Below are positions 14,463 through 23,320 of a DNA stretch of 56,854 nucleotides, one piece after another. The translations under genes and the position numbers were made by a program. The stretch is from Asanoa siamensis (GTDB lineage Bacteria > Actinomycetota > Actinomycetes > Mycobacteriales > Micromonosporaceae): contig NZ_BONE01000054.1 in the NCBI RefSeq assembly GCF_016862555.1, forward strand, positions 1 to 56,854, in the 5' to 3' direction. A model generated the notes under the pieces. That model searched no databases, was not told the origin of the DNA, and saw only the letters and a list, made by a program, of their open reading frames with translations. Each line of letters begins with the position of its first letter. Position 1 is the stretch's first letter.

Positions 14463-17400
14463 TCAGTTGGCGTTGCCGATATAGGGCACCGACTCGAAGA
14501 TGCTGCCGTCCTTCTGCCGGAAGACCACCGTCAGCTCCGCACCCTCCGGCAGCATGTCGCGCAGCGTGTCGTCGCACGCTCCGCACACCTCACGCTTGAT
14601 GTCGTCGCCGCGGAAGTGGATGTAGAGGGTTGCCTTGCGCATTGCCGGGTTCTGGCGCATCATCGCCGCGACCTGGGCCTCCAGGTGGTGCTTGAAGCCC
14701 GCCTTCGTGTGTGGCGCGGGACTGCCGGCGACGCTCGGGTGGATGTTGCGGTTTCCCGACGACAGCGGGTCGGCGAACCAGCCGCTCTCGGTGCGCAGCG
14801 CGCCCGTGACGCCGCCGGGGCGGTCGAAGCCCCCCGCCGCCTCCTCGGCGTGGGACAGGCCCGCCTCGTGGCAGTCGGTGTTGTGGACGAGGACGGACTG
14901 CGCCCCCGCGCCGACGTAGTAGGTGTGGATGCCGTCGACCGTGAGGTCGTAGGTGATCCGCTCCGCCTCGAACGTCCGGACCGCGCCGACCTGGACGTAG
15001 GTGCCGGCCGACGTGCGCAGCAACTCCCCCGGCCGCAGGTCGCCGGCGTCGACCCAGCGGCCCCGCGTGACCGACCAGAACGGGTGGTGGTCGGTGGTCG
15101 TGAGGGTGTCACCGCCCTGCACCGTGACCTCGACGTACTCCTTGTCGCTGTCGGTGCGGATCGTGTGCGTGACCTGCCGTGCCTCGGTCCGGCCCGTCCG
15201 CGGGTCGGTGGCCAGCACGGTGTCACCCGGCTCGACCTGCTCGATCGCCTTGCGGGTGCCGTCGGCGAGGACGACCACGGTGCCGGCGACGAAGCTGTTC
15301 GCGCACTTGCAGGCGCAGCCGCCACCGTCGGAGTTGCGTTTGGTCTTGGCCTTCGCCTTGGCCGCCAGTGCCTTGGCGCGGGCGGCGGCCTGCGCGGCCG
15401 CCCGTCTGGCCGCGGCTTCCGCGGCGGCCTTGGCCGCGGCCGCCTTCTGCGCGGCTTCCCGGGCCGCGGCCGCGGCGGCCGCCTTGGCGGCCTCGGCGGC
15501 CCGTTCCGCGCCCCGCAGGATCGCGCGGGCCCAGTCGAGCTCCTTGAAGAAGGTGATGACCGCCTTGCCGGCCCGGAAGATGGCCTCGGCGATCTTCTTC
15601 GCCTTGAAGATCTTGCCCCAGGGCAGGGCGCCGATGACCATCGAGACGCAGGCGCCCAGGTCGCCCTTGAGGCAGTTGAGGATGTCGTTGATCCCGAGGA
15701 ACTCCATCAGGATCTGGCCGCCGGCCTCCAGGACGACGTCCAGGACGCTCTTGCTCTGGATCTGGTTGGCCCTGGCGACGTCTTCGGGGTTGACCTGCGG
15801 CACGTCGGTCGCCGCGGGTGTGGTCGTGCCGGTGCCGCCGCCGTCGCCCGGCTCGAACATCGCGCCGGTCGGGTCGGTGTAGACGTTCGGGTTGTTGTCG
15901 GCGTAGATGTAGGGCGAGACCGCGGAGGCGCCCACCGGCATCGGGTCGGTGGCGGTGAACCGGCCGGTGCCGGGGTTGTAGTTGCGGGCCCGTAGGTAGT
16001 AGTTGCCGTTGCCGGTGGTGGAGTCCTGGTAGGCGCCGGTGAACTGCAGCGGGTTCTCCGGGCCGCCCGCCTGCGCCTGCACCGCGCCGGGCGCGGTCTC
16101 GGTCCCCGGCGACGTCGTCCCGGCCAGGGTCGCGCCGACGCGCGGGTTGCCGAACGGGTCGTAGTCGTAGCCGACCTCCGGCGTGCCCGCCGGGGTGAGC
16201 ATGTTCGCCACCCCGCCCAACCAGTCGTGGGTGTAGGCGTGCGCTCCGGTGGCCGCGTCGAGCAGGGCCAGCGGCTCGTCGTCGGGCCCGTACGTGAACC
16301 CGCGTTTCTCGACCGTGGCGCCGTTGGCGTCGGTGACCGTGTCGACGGCGATCTGCGGCAGGGTGCCGGCGACGTCCCAGGACCAGCGCTGGGTGGCCGA
16401 CTCCGGCTTGCCCGGGTCGGTGGTGGCGGTCAGCCGCAACCCGTCGGCGCCGTAGCCGAACGCGGCGTCCCGTCCGCCGACGGTGGCCTTGGCGAGGGTG
16501 TTGTCCAGGTTGTACGTGAACCGGTCGGTGCCGGCCTTCGTCTGGTTGCCGTTGGCGTCGTAGTCGTAGGCGGTCGTGGTGACGTGCCGGGGCTCGCGGA
16601 CGACCTGCTTCCTGAGCTGGCTGGCGTCGTCGTACTCGTAGGTGGTGGTGTCGTCCCCGGCCGAACCGCTGCGCTTCTGGCTCGTGCGGTTGCCGAGCAG
16701 GTCGTAACGGTAGTCGATGCGCCCGGCCGGCCGCGTCCGGTCGTCGCAGTCCGTGGCCGCGTAGCAGGCCGAGGTCAGCCGGTCGGCCTTGTCGTACGCG
16801 TAGGCCACGGACTCGGAGACGCCGCCGCGGGTGGTGACGACCCGGGTGGGGTTGCCGACCTGGTCGAGCTCGAGCTGGAACGCCGAGACGGGGTTCTGCG
16901 GCAACGCGACCGGAGTGACGGGCGCGGACGGTGGCGAGACCTCGCCGGGGCCGTCCTCGTCGTGGGCGGTGACGGTGAACGTGTACGCGGTGCCGGCGTC
17001 CAGCCCGTGCACGACCGCGCTGGTGGCGTCGGCGCCGACGGTCGTGGACCGGCCCCCCGGTGCGGCGGTGACCGTGTAGCCCGTGAGGTCGTCGTCCTTG
17101 GGCGGCTTCCAGGAGACCACCGCGAGGGCGGCACCCGGTTGCGCGGTCACACCGGTCGGCGGGTCGGGCCGGTCACCGAGGGCGAGCAGGCCCGGGTCGG
17201 GCAGCCGCGCGGGCGCAGCCTGCGGCACCTGTTCGGGGCCGATGCCGGTCAACCGGCCCGCGTCGTCGAACCTGCGGCGCTCGAGCAGGCCGGTGGCGGC
17301 CGGCAGCCAGGTGACCTCCCGGTTGCCCGCCACGTCGTAGTCGAAGGCCCAGCTCGCCTGGGTGTCGCCGACGGAGCCGCCGGCCACGTTCAGCGTCTTG

Positions 17401-20400
17401 AGCTGGCTGTCGGCGTCGTAGGTGGCGGTGGCCCGGGTGCCGTCCGGGTACTCGCGCAGCTTGATGTTGCCGCGGACGTCGTACTCGTAGCGGAACGTCT
17501 CCTCGAGGCCCGCCTCGACCCGGGTGACCGCCCGGATCTGGTCCTCGTCGTCGTACTCCACGGTGCGGTGACCGGTCGGGTCGACGTACGCGGTGATCCG
17601 GTCCTTGGCGTCGTACCGCCACGAGTAGCGGGGCCCGTCGGTGCCCAGTGCCCGGGCGTCGCGCCGGCCGACGATGTCGTAGGTGTCGACGATCGTGCGC
17701 TTGGCCCGCTCCGTCGGCGAGAGCCGCTCGTGCTCCCACCGGGTCAGGGTCGAGACCCGGTTGCCTTCGACGTCGTACGTGTTCTCGGTGACGCGGCCCA
17801 GCGGGTCGGTCTCCTTGACCAGGCGGCCGCCGTCGTCGTAGGACAGCCAGCTGCGGTTGCCGTTCGGGTCGCGGACCGACGAGACCATCCCGTCGTCGAA
17901 GTAGTCGTAGACGGTCGCGTACCGGGTCGGGTCGTCGCGGTCGTGCGGCGCGTCGGGTGTCCGCACGGTGCGCGGCAGGTTGTCGTCGCGGTAGGTGTAC
18001 TGCGTGGTGCGGTTCTTCGCGTCGGTGACGGAGGACAGCCGGTTGTTGGCGTCGTACCGCATGGTCGTGGTGTGGCCGAGCGGGTCGGTCGTCCGCGTCG
18101 TGTTGCCGGCCAGGTCGTACTCGTAGCGGGTCGTGAACCGGGCCGGGTCGGCGCCGGCGACGTTGCCGCGCGGCTCGGTCGAGCTGGCCAGCAGCCCGTC
18201 GTCGTCGTAGACGAAGGTGCTGACGCCGCCGGTCGCCCGCTTCGCCTTGACCTTGTTGCCGGCCTCGTCGTACTCGTACTCGACGACGCCCTGCTCAGGA
18301 TCTTTGATCGACGTCTGCTGGCTGTTGTCGTCGTAGCCGAGCTCGGTGCGCCGGCCCAGGTTGTCTTCGGCGGCGGTGACCTGGCCGAGGTTGTCGCGCT
18401 CGAACGTGGACTGCTTGTCGTGCTCGTCCACCTTCGCCGTGGTGCGGTTGAGGTCGTCGACCCGGATGTCGCGCTTGACGGTGACGCCGCCCGGGTAGGG
18501 GCGCTCCATCCGCAGCGGGTTGTCGTTGGCGTCGTAGAAGTAGGTGGTGGTGTGGTCGGCCGCGGTCGCGCCGGGCAGGTTGCCGCGCGGCGAGGTGACC
18601 TTGTGGAGCAGACCCTTGGCGTTGTACGCGTACGTCGTCACCGGGTCGGGCTGGTCGTCGAGCTCCATCCGGGCCGACGCCCGGCGCCCCGCGTCGGTGT
18701 AGGTGTAGGACAGGGTCCGCCGTGGGTCCTTGACGGTCTTGAGCAGGCCGTTGTCGAAGTAGCGGTATTCGGTGCGGGCGCCCATCGGGGTGGTCTGGGC
18801 CACGAGCCGACCGACGTCGTCGAAGCTGGTCCGCCACGGGTCGTCCTTGCCGGGCTCGTGCACCTCCGTGGCCCGGTCCTGGGCGTCGAACTCGTAGCGG
18901 GTCGTGTAGTCCCGCCGGTCGGCGTGGGGCACGGTGCCGCGCGGGTCGGTCACCTCGACCTGCCGCCCCGTGCGGTCGTACCGGAACTCGACGCGGCGGC
19001 CGCCGGGTGAGGTGACGGCCTTCGGCAGCCCGACGTTCGCGTCGCCGGCGGGCAGGTACTCGTACCGGGTCACCTTCTTGCGCTGGTCGGTGCTGGCCAG
19101 CAGCAGCCCGCGCGCGTCGTACTCGTAGGTGACCGTGTTCTTCTTCGGGTCGGTGCTCTTGACCAGCTCGTCGAACTCGTTGTAGTCGTCCTGCCAGACC
19201 TTGCCGTTGGCGTCGGTGTGCTTCGTCGGGTTGTTGCGCGCGTCGTACTCGGTGTCCTCCTTGAAGCCGAGCGACTGCGGCGCGTCCCGCCGGGTCCGGT
19301 TGCCGCGGTCGTCGAAACGCGACTCGTGCTGGCTCTGCTTGCCGTCGACCACCAGGCCGCGGTTGAGCGAGGTGTCGTAGCGGTGGTGCTCGGAGTCGCC
19401 GTTGCCGCGCAGGGTGTAGACCAGCACGTTGCCGCGGTAGCCGTCGTAGACCCGGACCCCGTCGGCGTCGGTGGTCAGCGCCTCCTCGTCGGCGGCGCGC
19501 CACTCGAAGGTCGTCGCGTTGCCCAGCGCGTCGAGCTGGCGGTTGACCCGGTTGCCGGCGTCGTACCCGGTGCGGACCTCGACGACCTTGTCCGGGTTGG
19601 TGACGTCGGCGAGCAGGCCGTTGGGGTGGTAGGCGTACTTCCAGAGCTTGCCGCGGGCGTCGAGGTGGGCGGTGAGCAGCGAGCCGGTGTAGAAGAATCT
19701 GACCTTGCGGTGGTCGGGCAGGCTGATCTCGCGGATGAGGCCGCCCTCGAGGGTGGCCTTCGCGACGCGACCGGAGGCGTCGGTGATCGTGACGGCGTTC
19801 TCGGTGTGGGTCAGCCGCACGCCCATGCCGCGCGGGTTGGTGATGGAGACGAGCCGACCCTGGGCGTCGAAGGTGTACGCGATGTTGCGCGGGGTGGTCA
19901 GCTCCCACCCGTCGCCGGCCCTGCGCAGGTTGGAGCGCACGCCGGCCGGGCGGCGGTAGGTGTCGCCGTCGAGCCGGTAGGTGGCTTCCGCGCCGTCCTC
20001 GGCGCGCACGACCGCACCGCCGTCGGTCGGGGTGACGGCCATCGCGTAGGACCAGGCCCAGCCGGCGCCGAGCGGGCCGGTGCCGTTGGCCGACGAGTAG
20101 GTGCGGGACGAGACGAACGGGACACCGAAGGAGACCATCGCCAGGTCCTGCTTGACCTGGATGAAGGCCCCGGTGGCGGTGTTGACGCCGTTGCCGCGGA
20201 TGGCCTGGCCGGCGCTGGTCAGCGCGAGCGCGTTGCCGCACCCGCAGCCACCGGCCTGGCCGAGCGGGATCGCCGGCGGCACGATGGTGGCGCGGGGCCG
20301 GACCTCGGGGCGCTCGGAGACGATCTCGCGGCCGTCGTCGAGGACCGCGGTCATGGTGACCTCGTAGGTCCGCGCCGGGTCGAGGGTCCAGCCGTGCTCG

Positions 20401-20930
20401 CGCCCGAAGGACCGGCAGAAGTCGCGTTGGCCGGAGCACTGCGAGCGGGCGATCTCGTCGCGGGTCAGCGTGGTCGACGCCTGCTCGGTCTGCGACTCCT
20501 TGTCGTAGGCGGTGACCCGCCAGCTGGAAAATGCCGGCGCCGCGGCGTTGACGTTGAAGTAGAGGCTGACGGAGGTGTCGCCGAGCAGGAAGCCGGGCCG
20601 GGCGAGCACCTCGGTGAAGACCCTGTCCTCGGCGGCGACGCGGGCGCTGGTGCGGCGCTCCCACGCGGCTCTGGACAGCTCCTTGGGTGCGCCGTCGGCG
20701 CGGACCTCCGGCGGGACGAGCGGTGGGCGCTTGTCGGGCGGGAACGCGGTGTCGGGGCGCACGCCCTTGGGCATCGGCCGGTCGACCGGACCCTGGCCGG
20801 GGCCCGGTGGCGTGGGCGGCGCCGCCGCGGCGGCGTTGGGTGTCAGCGGCTGCAGCAGCGTGACCGTCATGATCAGCGCGCAGAACGCCGCCAATGCGCG
20901 CACACGGCCGCGCACGGTGCGACTGGACAT
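14463..20930 (-). CDS. Secreted RHS/YD-repeat toxin with Hint and DddA-like deaminase domains
   Basis: A 2155-aa protein. A signal peptide (RALAAFCALIMTVTLL, then NAAAAAPP) is followed by dozens of YD repeats of the YDxxGN/RLxxxTD type, an inserted fibronectin-III domain at about 1255-1342 (PPTGVTAQPGAA; LTGYTVTAAPGG) and the RHS core terminus (YYLRARNYNPGTGRF; YADNNPNVYTDPTG) at about 1640-1690. An Ala/Lys-rich helix (about 1810-1865) leads to a Hint domain from about 1877 (NSFVAGTVVVLADGTRK; TTDHHPFWS; VLVHNT); the expected nucleophile position is Ser. The last 137 residues carry HLEAQ, then CGACDDTLRDMLPEGAELTV, the HxE and CxxC zinc site and layout of SCP1.201/DddA cytidine deaminases. 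The start has a GGGGGAGGG ribosome site. I predict a delivered toxin that deaminates DNA; a clear adjacent immunity gene is missing. Confidence 0.88.
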   Translation of the reverse strand: MSSRTVRGRVRALAAFCALIMTVTLLQPLTPNAAAAAPPTPPGPGQGPVDRPMPKGVRPDTAFPPDKRPPLVPPEVRADGAPKELSRAAWERRTSARVAAEDRVFTEVLARPGFLLGDTSVSLYFNVNAAAPAFSSWRVTAYDKESQTEQASTTLTRDEIARSQCSGQRDFCRSFGREHGWTLDPARTYEVTMTAVLDDGREIVSERPEVRPRATIVPPAIPLGQAGGCGCGNALALTSAGQAIRGNGVNTATGAFIQVKQDLAMVSFGVPFVSSRTYSSANGTGPLGAGWAWSYAMAVTPTDGGAVVRAEDGAEATYRLDGDTYRRPAGVRSNLRRAGDGWELTTPRNIAYTFDAQGRLVSITNPRGMGVRLTHTENAVTITDASGRVAKATLEGGLIREISLPDHRKVRFFYTGSLLTAHLDARGKLWKYAYHPNGLLADVTNPDKVVEVRTGYDAGNRVNRQLDALGNATTFEWRAADEEALTTDADGVRVYDGYRGNVLVYTLRGNGDSEHHRYDTSLNRGLVVDGKQSQHESRFDDRGNRTRRDAPQSLGFKEDTEYDARNNPTKHTDANGKVWQDDYNEFDELVKSTDPKKNTVTYEYDARGLLLASTDQRKKVTRYEYLPAGDANVGLPKAVTSPGGRRVEFRYDRTGRQVEVTDPRGTVPHADRRDYTTRYEFDAQDRATEVHEPGKDDPWRTSFDDVGRLVAQTTPMGARTEYRYFDNGLLKTVKDPRRTLSYTYTDAGRRASARMELDDQPDPVTTYAYNAKGLLHKVTSPRGNLPGATAADHTTTYFYDANDNPLRMERPYPGGVTVKRDIRVDDLNRTTAKVDEHDKQSTFERDNLGQVTAAEDNLGRRTELGYDDNSQQTSIKDPEQGVVEYEYDEAGNKVKAKRATGGVSTFVYDDDGLLASSTEPRGNVAGADPARFTTRYEYDLAGNTTRTTDPLGHTTTMRYDANNRLSSVTDAKNRTTQYTYRDDNLPRTVRTPDAPHDRDDPTRYATVYDYFDDGMVSSVRDPNGNRSWLSYDDGGRLVKETDPLGRVTENTYDVEGNRVSTLTRWEHERLSPTERAKRTIVDTYDIVGRRDARALGTDGPRYSWRYDAKDRITAYVDPTGHRTVEYDDEDQIRAVTRVEAGLEETFRYEYDVRGNIKLREYPDGTRATATYDADSQLKTLNVAGGSVGDTQASWAFDYDVAGNREVTWLPAATGLLERRRFDDAGRLTGIGPEQVPQAAPARLPDPGLLALGDRPDPPTGVTAQPGAALAVVSWKPPKDDDLTGYTVTAAPGGRSTTVGADATSAVVHGLDAGTAYTFTVTAHDEDGPGEVSPPSAPVTPVALPQNPVSAFQLELDQVGNPTRVVTTRGGVSESVAYAYDKADRLTSACYAATDCDDRTRPAGRIDYRYDLLGNRTSQKRSGSAGDDTTTYEYDDASQLRKQVVREPRHVTTTAYDYDANGNQTKAGTDRFTYNLDNTLAKATVGGRDAAFGYGADGLRLTATTDPGKPESATQRWSWDVAGTLPQIAVDTVTDANGATVEKRGFTYGPDDEPLALLDAATGAHAYTHDWLGGVANMLTPAGTPEVGYDYDPFGNPRVGATLAGTTSPGTETAPGAVQAQAGGPENPLQFTGAYQDSTTGNGNYYLRARNYNPGTGRFTATDPMPVGASAVSPYIYADNNPNVYTDPTGAMFEPGDGGGTGTTTPAATDVPQVNPEDVARANQIQSKSVLDVVLEAGGQILMEFLGINDILNCLKGDLGACVSMVIGALPWGKIFKAKKIAEAIFRAGKAVITFFKELDWARAILRGAERAAEAAKAAAAAAAREAAQKAAAAKAAAEAAARRAAAQAAARAKALAAKAKAKTKRNSDGGGCACKCANSFVAGTVVVLADGTRKAIEQVEPGDTVLATDPRTGRTEARQVTHTIRTDSDKEYVEVTVQGGDTLTTTDHHPFWSVTRGRWVDAGDLRPGELLRTSAGTYVQVGAVRTFEAERITYDLTVDGIHTYYVGAGAQSVLVHNTDCHEAGLSHAEEAAGGFDRPGGVTGALRTESGWFADPLSSGNRNIHPSVAGSPAPHTKAGFKHHLEAQVAAMMRQNPAMRKATLYIHFRGDDIKREVCGACDDTLRDMLPEGAELTVVFRQKDGSIFESVPYIGNAN

Positions 20931-20979
20931 GGTCGGACCCTCCCCCGTGGACGGATCTCTCGTCAGCAATCCACGGCCG

Positions 20980-20985
20980 ATCATA
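20980..20985 (-). promoter_or_regulatory. Candidate -10 element of the RHS gene
   Basis: TATGAT on the minus strand, 50 bp upstream of the RHS start, in an unusually AT-rich stretch (20975-21110). No convincing -35 at 17 bp is visible. The composition shift here suggests either a promoter island or the edge of acquired DNA. Confidence 0.35.
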
Positions 20986-21146
20986 GAGGTAATTCAATGG
21001 AATTCCGGAGTCACCTAGATGACAGAAATCAACTGCAACCTATTGCCTTGATCGCGATACGGAAATTGGCGTACGCAAATCCGTTCTGACAATTTCGATG
21101 ATCCATTGTCGACGGGACGGCGGTCGTTGCCCGTACCCTGCTTCGC

Positions 21147-21989
21147 ATGGGTGGCAGAGCGTTGGTCTGTGGCGGTGGCGGCGTCACGGGAATCGCGTGG
21201 GAGCTCGGGATGCTGGCCGGCCTCGCGGCGCAGGGCGTGGACCTGACCGCCGCCGACGTGGTCGTCGGCACGTCGGCGGGCTCGTTCGTCGGCGCCGGCG
21301 TCGCGTCGGGCGTACCCGTCGAAGACCTCTATGCCGCGCAGCTCGCGCCACCTGAGACCGGGACCCCCGCGAAGCTCGGGTGGACGTCGGTGGCGTCCTG
21401 GGTGTGGGCGTCCGCGACGTCGCGTGACCCGGTGCGGGCCGCCGCGCGCGTCGGCGCGATGGCGTTGCGGGCCCCGACGATGCCCGAGGCGCGGCGCCGG
21501 GCGGTGATCGCGGCCCGGCTCCCGACCGTCGACTGGCCGACGGGACGCGACCTGCGGATCGTGGCCGTCGACGCGGGCAGCGGCGAGACGACCGTGTTCA
21601 CCGGCGACTCCGGGGTCGACATCGTCGACGCGGTCGGCGCGAGCTGCGCGGTGCCGGGCGTCTGGCCGCCGGTGACGATCGACGGGCGCCGCTACGTCGA
21701 CGGCGGTGTGCGCTCGACCACCAACGTCGACCTCGCGACCGGCTGTGACCGGGTGGTGCTGCTGGCGCCCATCGCCCGTGCGGTCGGCCGGCACCACCGC
21801 CTGGGCCGGCAGCTCGCGACGCTGCGCCGGGCCGGCGCCGAGGTGGTCATGGTCACGCCGGATCCCGCGGCGCGGCGGGCGATCGGGCGCAACGTGCTCG
21901 ACCCGGCGGCGCGGGCACCCTCGGCGCGGGCCGGTCGGGCGCAGGCCGCGGCCGAGGTGGCGCGGGTCGCGGCGGTCTGGTCTTCCTGA
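21147..21989 (+). CDS. Patatin-like phospholipase
   Basis: A 280-aa patatin-fold serine hydrolase. The oxyanion loop CGGGGVTGIAWELGML is at about residues 8-23, the nucleophile elbow VVGTSAGSFVG (Ser about 45) follows, and the catalytic Asp is in YVDGGVRSTTNVDLA (DGG, about 193). The Ser-Asp dyad, rather than a triad, is typical. Family members release fatty acids from phospholipids or neutral lipids. No signal peptide is seen, so it probably acts on cytoplasmic or inner-membrane lipids. It stands alone; the next gene begins 93 bp later. Confidence 0.88.
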   Translation: MGGRALVCGGGGVTGIAWELGMLAGLAAQGVDLTAADVVVGTSAGSFVGAGVASGVPVEDLYAAQLAPPETGTPAKLGWTSVASWVWASATSRDPVRAAARVGAMALRAPTMPEARRRAVIAARLPTVDWPTGRDLRIVAVDAGSGETTVFTGDSGVDIVDAVGASCAVPGVWPPVTIDGRRYVDGGVRSTTNVDLATGCDRVVLLAPIARAVGRHHRLGRQLATLRRAGAEVVMVTPDPAARRAIGRNVLDPAARAPSARAGRAQAAAEVARVAAVWSS

Positions 21990-22082
21990 CCGGCGGCGTG
22001 CCGCGTTCGGTTTTGTCGTAGGCGCCTGGTAAGAAGAGCCTGCACAAAATCAAACAGGTGTACGGATGAGAGGGGTTCCCTG

Positions 22083-22805
22083 ATGGCCGCCGCGCGCACC
22101 GCTGTCCGCGGTCTGTCCACCGACGAGCTGTCGTCGATCCGCGACAGTCTCGCGGCCGGCCGCAAGCCCAAGGTGGTGTTCACGGCCGCCGCCGGCCAGA
22201 TCGAAGGCCAGACCGGCCAGGTGGTCGAGCTGACCGACCCGGACGCGTCCGACGAGTTCGTGGTGGTCCGGTTCGGCCGCGACGAGCTCCCCTTCTCCCC
22301 CACGGACCTGGCGGTTCCCGTGCGCGGCGCGAGCCGTGCGACACCGGCCAAGAAGGCGGCGGCCGCGCCGCCGGCCGACGAGCCGCCACCCGGCCCCGGC
22401 CTGCTACCCCCCGCACCCGTCGTCCCCGCGCCACGTGAGGAGAAGAACGTGACCACGTCCCCGTCCACGGTGGAGGAGCCCGTCGAGGCGCCGCGCCCGG
22501 CGAAGCGGCCCGCGAAGGCGGCCAAGCCGAAGGGCCCGGCCGGGCTGACGGTGACGCTGGCCTACGCCGACGGCGAGTGGACGGTGGCGGCGTCGCAGGG
22601 CAGCAAGAGCCTGGCCAAGCCCTACGTGATCCGCCCGGCCGAGGCGCTGAAGATGGTCGCCATGGTCGACGTCCCCGGCGTCCACGAGACCGTCGAGCAG
22701 ATCATGGCCGCCGAGCGGGCCGAGGCCGAGACGCAGGCGCAGAAGCTACGCGCGGAGCTGGCCGAGATCGAGGCCCGCCTGGCGGAGCTACGGGACGTGG
22801 GCTGA
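22083..22805 (+). CDS. Hypothetical two-domain protein (DUF6319-like?)
   Basis: A 240-aa protein. The N-terminal domain (RGLSTDELSSIRDSLAAGRK; PKVVFTAAAGQIEGQTGQVV; FVVVRFGRDELPFSPTDL) resembles a small beta-barrel family restricted to actinobacteria that I recall as DUF6319; the name is uncertain. A Pro/Ala/Lys-rich linker (residues about 85-155) follows. The C-terminal part has a strand-rich segment (GLTVTLAYADGEWTVAAS) and ends in a charged coiled coil (AERAEAETQAQKLRAELAEI). Histone-like basic linkers suggest nucleic-acid binding, but nothing decisive is visible. A GAGGGG ribosome site precedes the ATG. It is followed 3 bp later by the split-barrel gene, so they are cotranscribed. Confidence 0.7.
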   Translation: MAAARTAVRGLSTDELSSIRDSLAAGRKPKVVFTAAAGQIEGQTGQVVELTDPDASDEFVVVRFGRDELPFSPTDLAVPVRGASRATPAKKAAAAPPADEPPPGPGLLPPAPVVPAPREEKNVTTSPSTVEEPVEAPRPAKRPAKAAKPKGPAGLTVTLAYADGEWTVAASQGSKSLAKPYVIRPAEALKMVAMVDVPGVHETVEQIMAAERAEAETQAQKLRAELAEIEARLAELRDVG

Positions 22806-22808
22806 GCC

Positions 22809-23285
22809 GTGGCGTCCTGGGCGGTCTTCGTGGCGCAGGCGCCGGAGCTGGCGGCGCGGGTGCGGTCGGCGCTCGACGCCAACAAGCACAAGACCCTGGC
22901 CACCGTGCGTCGCGACGGCGCGCCCAGGATCAGCGGCGTCGAGACGACGTTCGCCGGCGACGACCTGTGGTCGGGCAGCATGTGGCAGGCCCGCAAGGCC
23001 CAGGACCTGCTACGCGACCCGCGCTACGCGCTGCACTCGGCCACGATCGACCCGGGCGACGACCCGGCGTCGTGGCCGGGTGAGGCCAAGCTGTCCGGGG
23101 TCGTCGAGACGGTCACCGACCTCGACCGGTTCGCCGCGGTCATCCCCGACGGCTCGCCCGACAGCATGCACCTGTTCCGCCTCGACCTGCACGAGGTCGT
23201 CCACACGGGCCTGTCCCCGGCGATCGACAAGCTGGTCATCGAACTGTGGCGCCCCGACACGGCGGTGCGGCGCTTCGAGCGCTGA
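22809..23285 (+). CDS. Pyridoxamine 5'-phosphate oxidase-like split beta-barrel protein
   Basis: A 158-aa flavin/F420-type split-barrel protein. HKTLATVRRDGAPRISGVET is the typical first strand pair, DLWSGSMWQARKAQDLLRDP gives the cofactor-phosphate-binding strand and helix, and GEAKLSGVVETVTD the following barrel strand. Actinobacterial relatives reduce substrates with F420H2 or bind FMN, heme or biliverdin; the substrate is unknown here. The GTG start lies 3 bp after the previous stop, implying coupling. The stop is followed at once by an inverted repeat. Confidence 0.8.
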   Translation: MASWAVFVAQAPELAARVRSALDANKHKTLATVRRDGAPRISGVETTFAGDDLWSGSMWQARKAQDLLRDPRYALHSATIDPGDDPASWPGEAKLSGVVETVTDLDRFAAVIPDGSPDSMHLFRLDLHEVVHTGLSPAIDKLVIELWRPDTAVRRFER

Positions 23286-23317
23286 GCCATGATCGCCGCG
23301 TGTGGCACGATCATGGC
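23286..23317. promoter_or_regulatory. Inverted repeat GCCATGATCG-N12-CGATCATGGC
   Basis: Perfect 10-bp arms flank a 12-nt loop, starting directly after the split-barrel stop and ending 3 bp before the ATG of the acyltransferase, which has no other ribosome site. It may be a terminator, a repressor operator, or an RNA hairpin controlling translation of the next gene. Confidence 0.6.
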
Positions 23318-23320
23318 CTG

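Noticed and set aside
16227-19010. Long plus-strand frame across the RHS gene
   Set aside because: Val/Gly/Arg low-complexity antisense of the YD-repeat region, with no family motif; the opposite strand clearly encodes the YD repeats.
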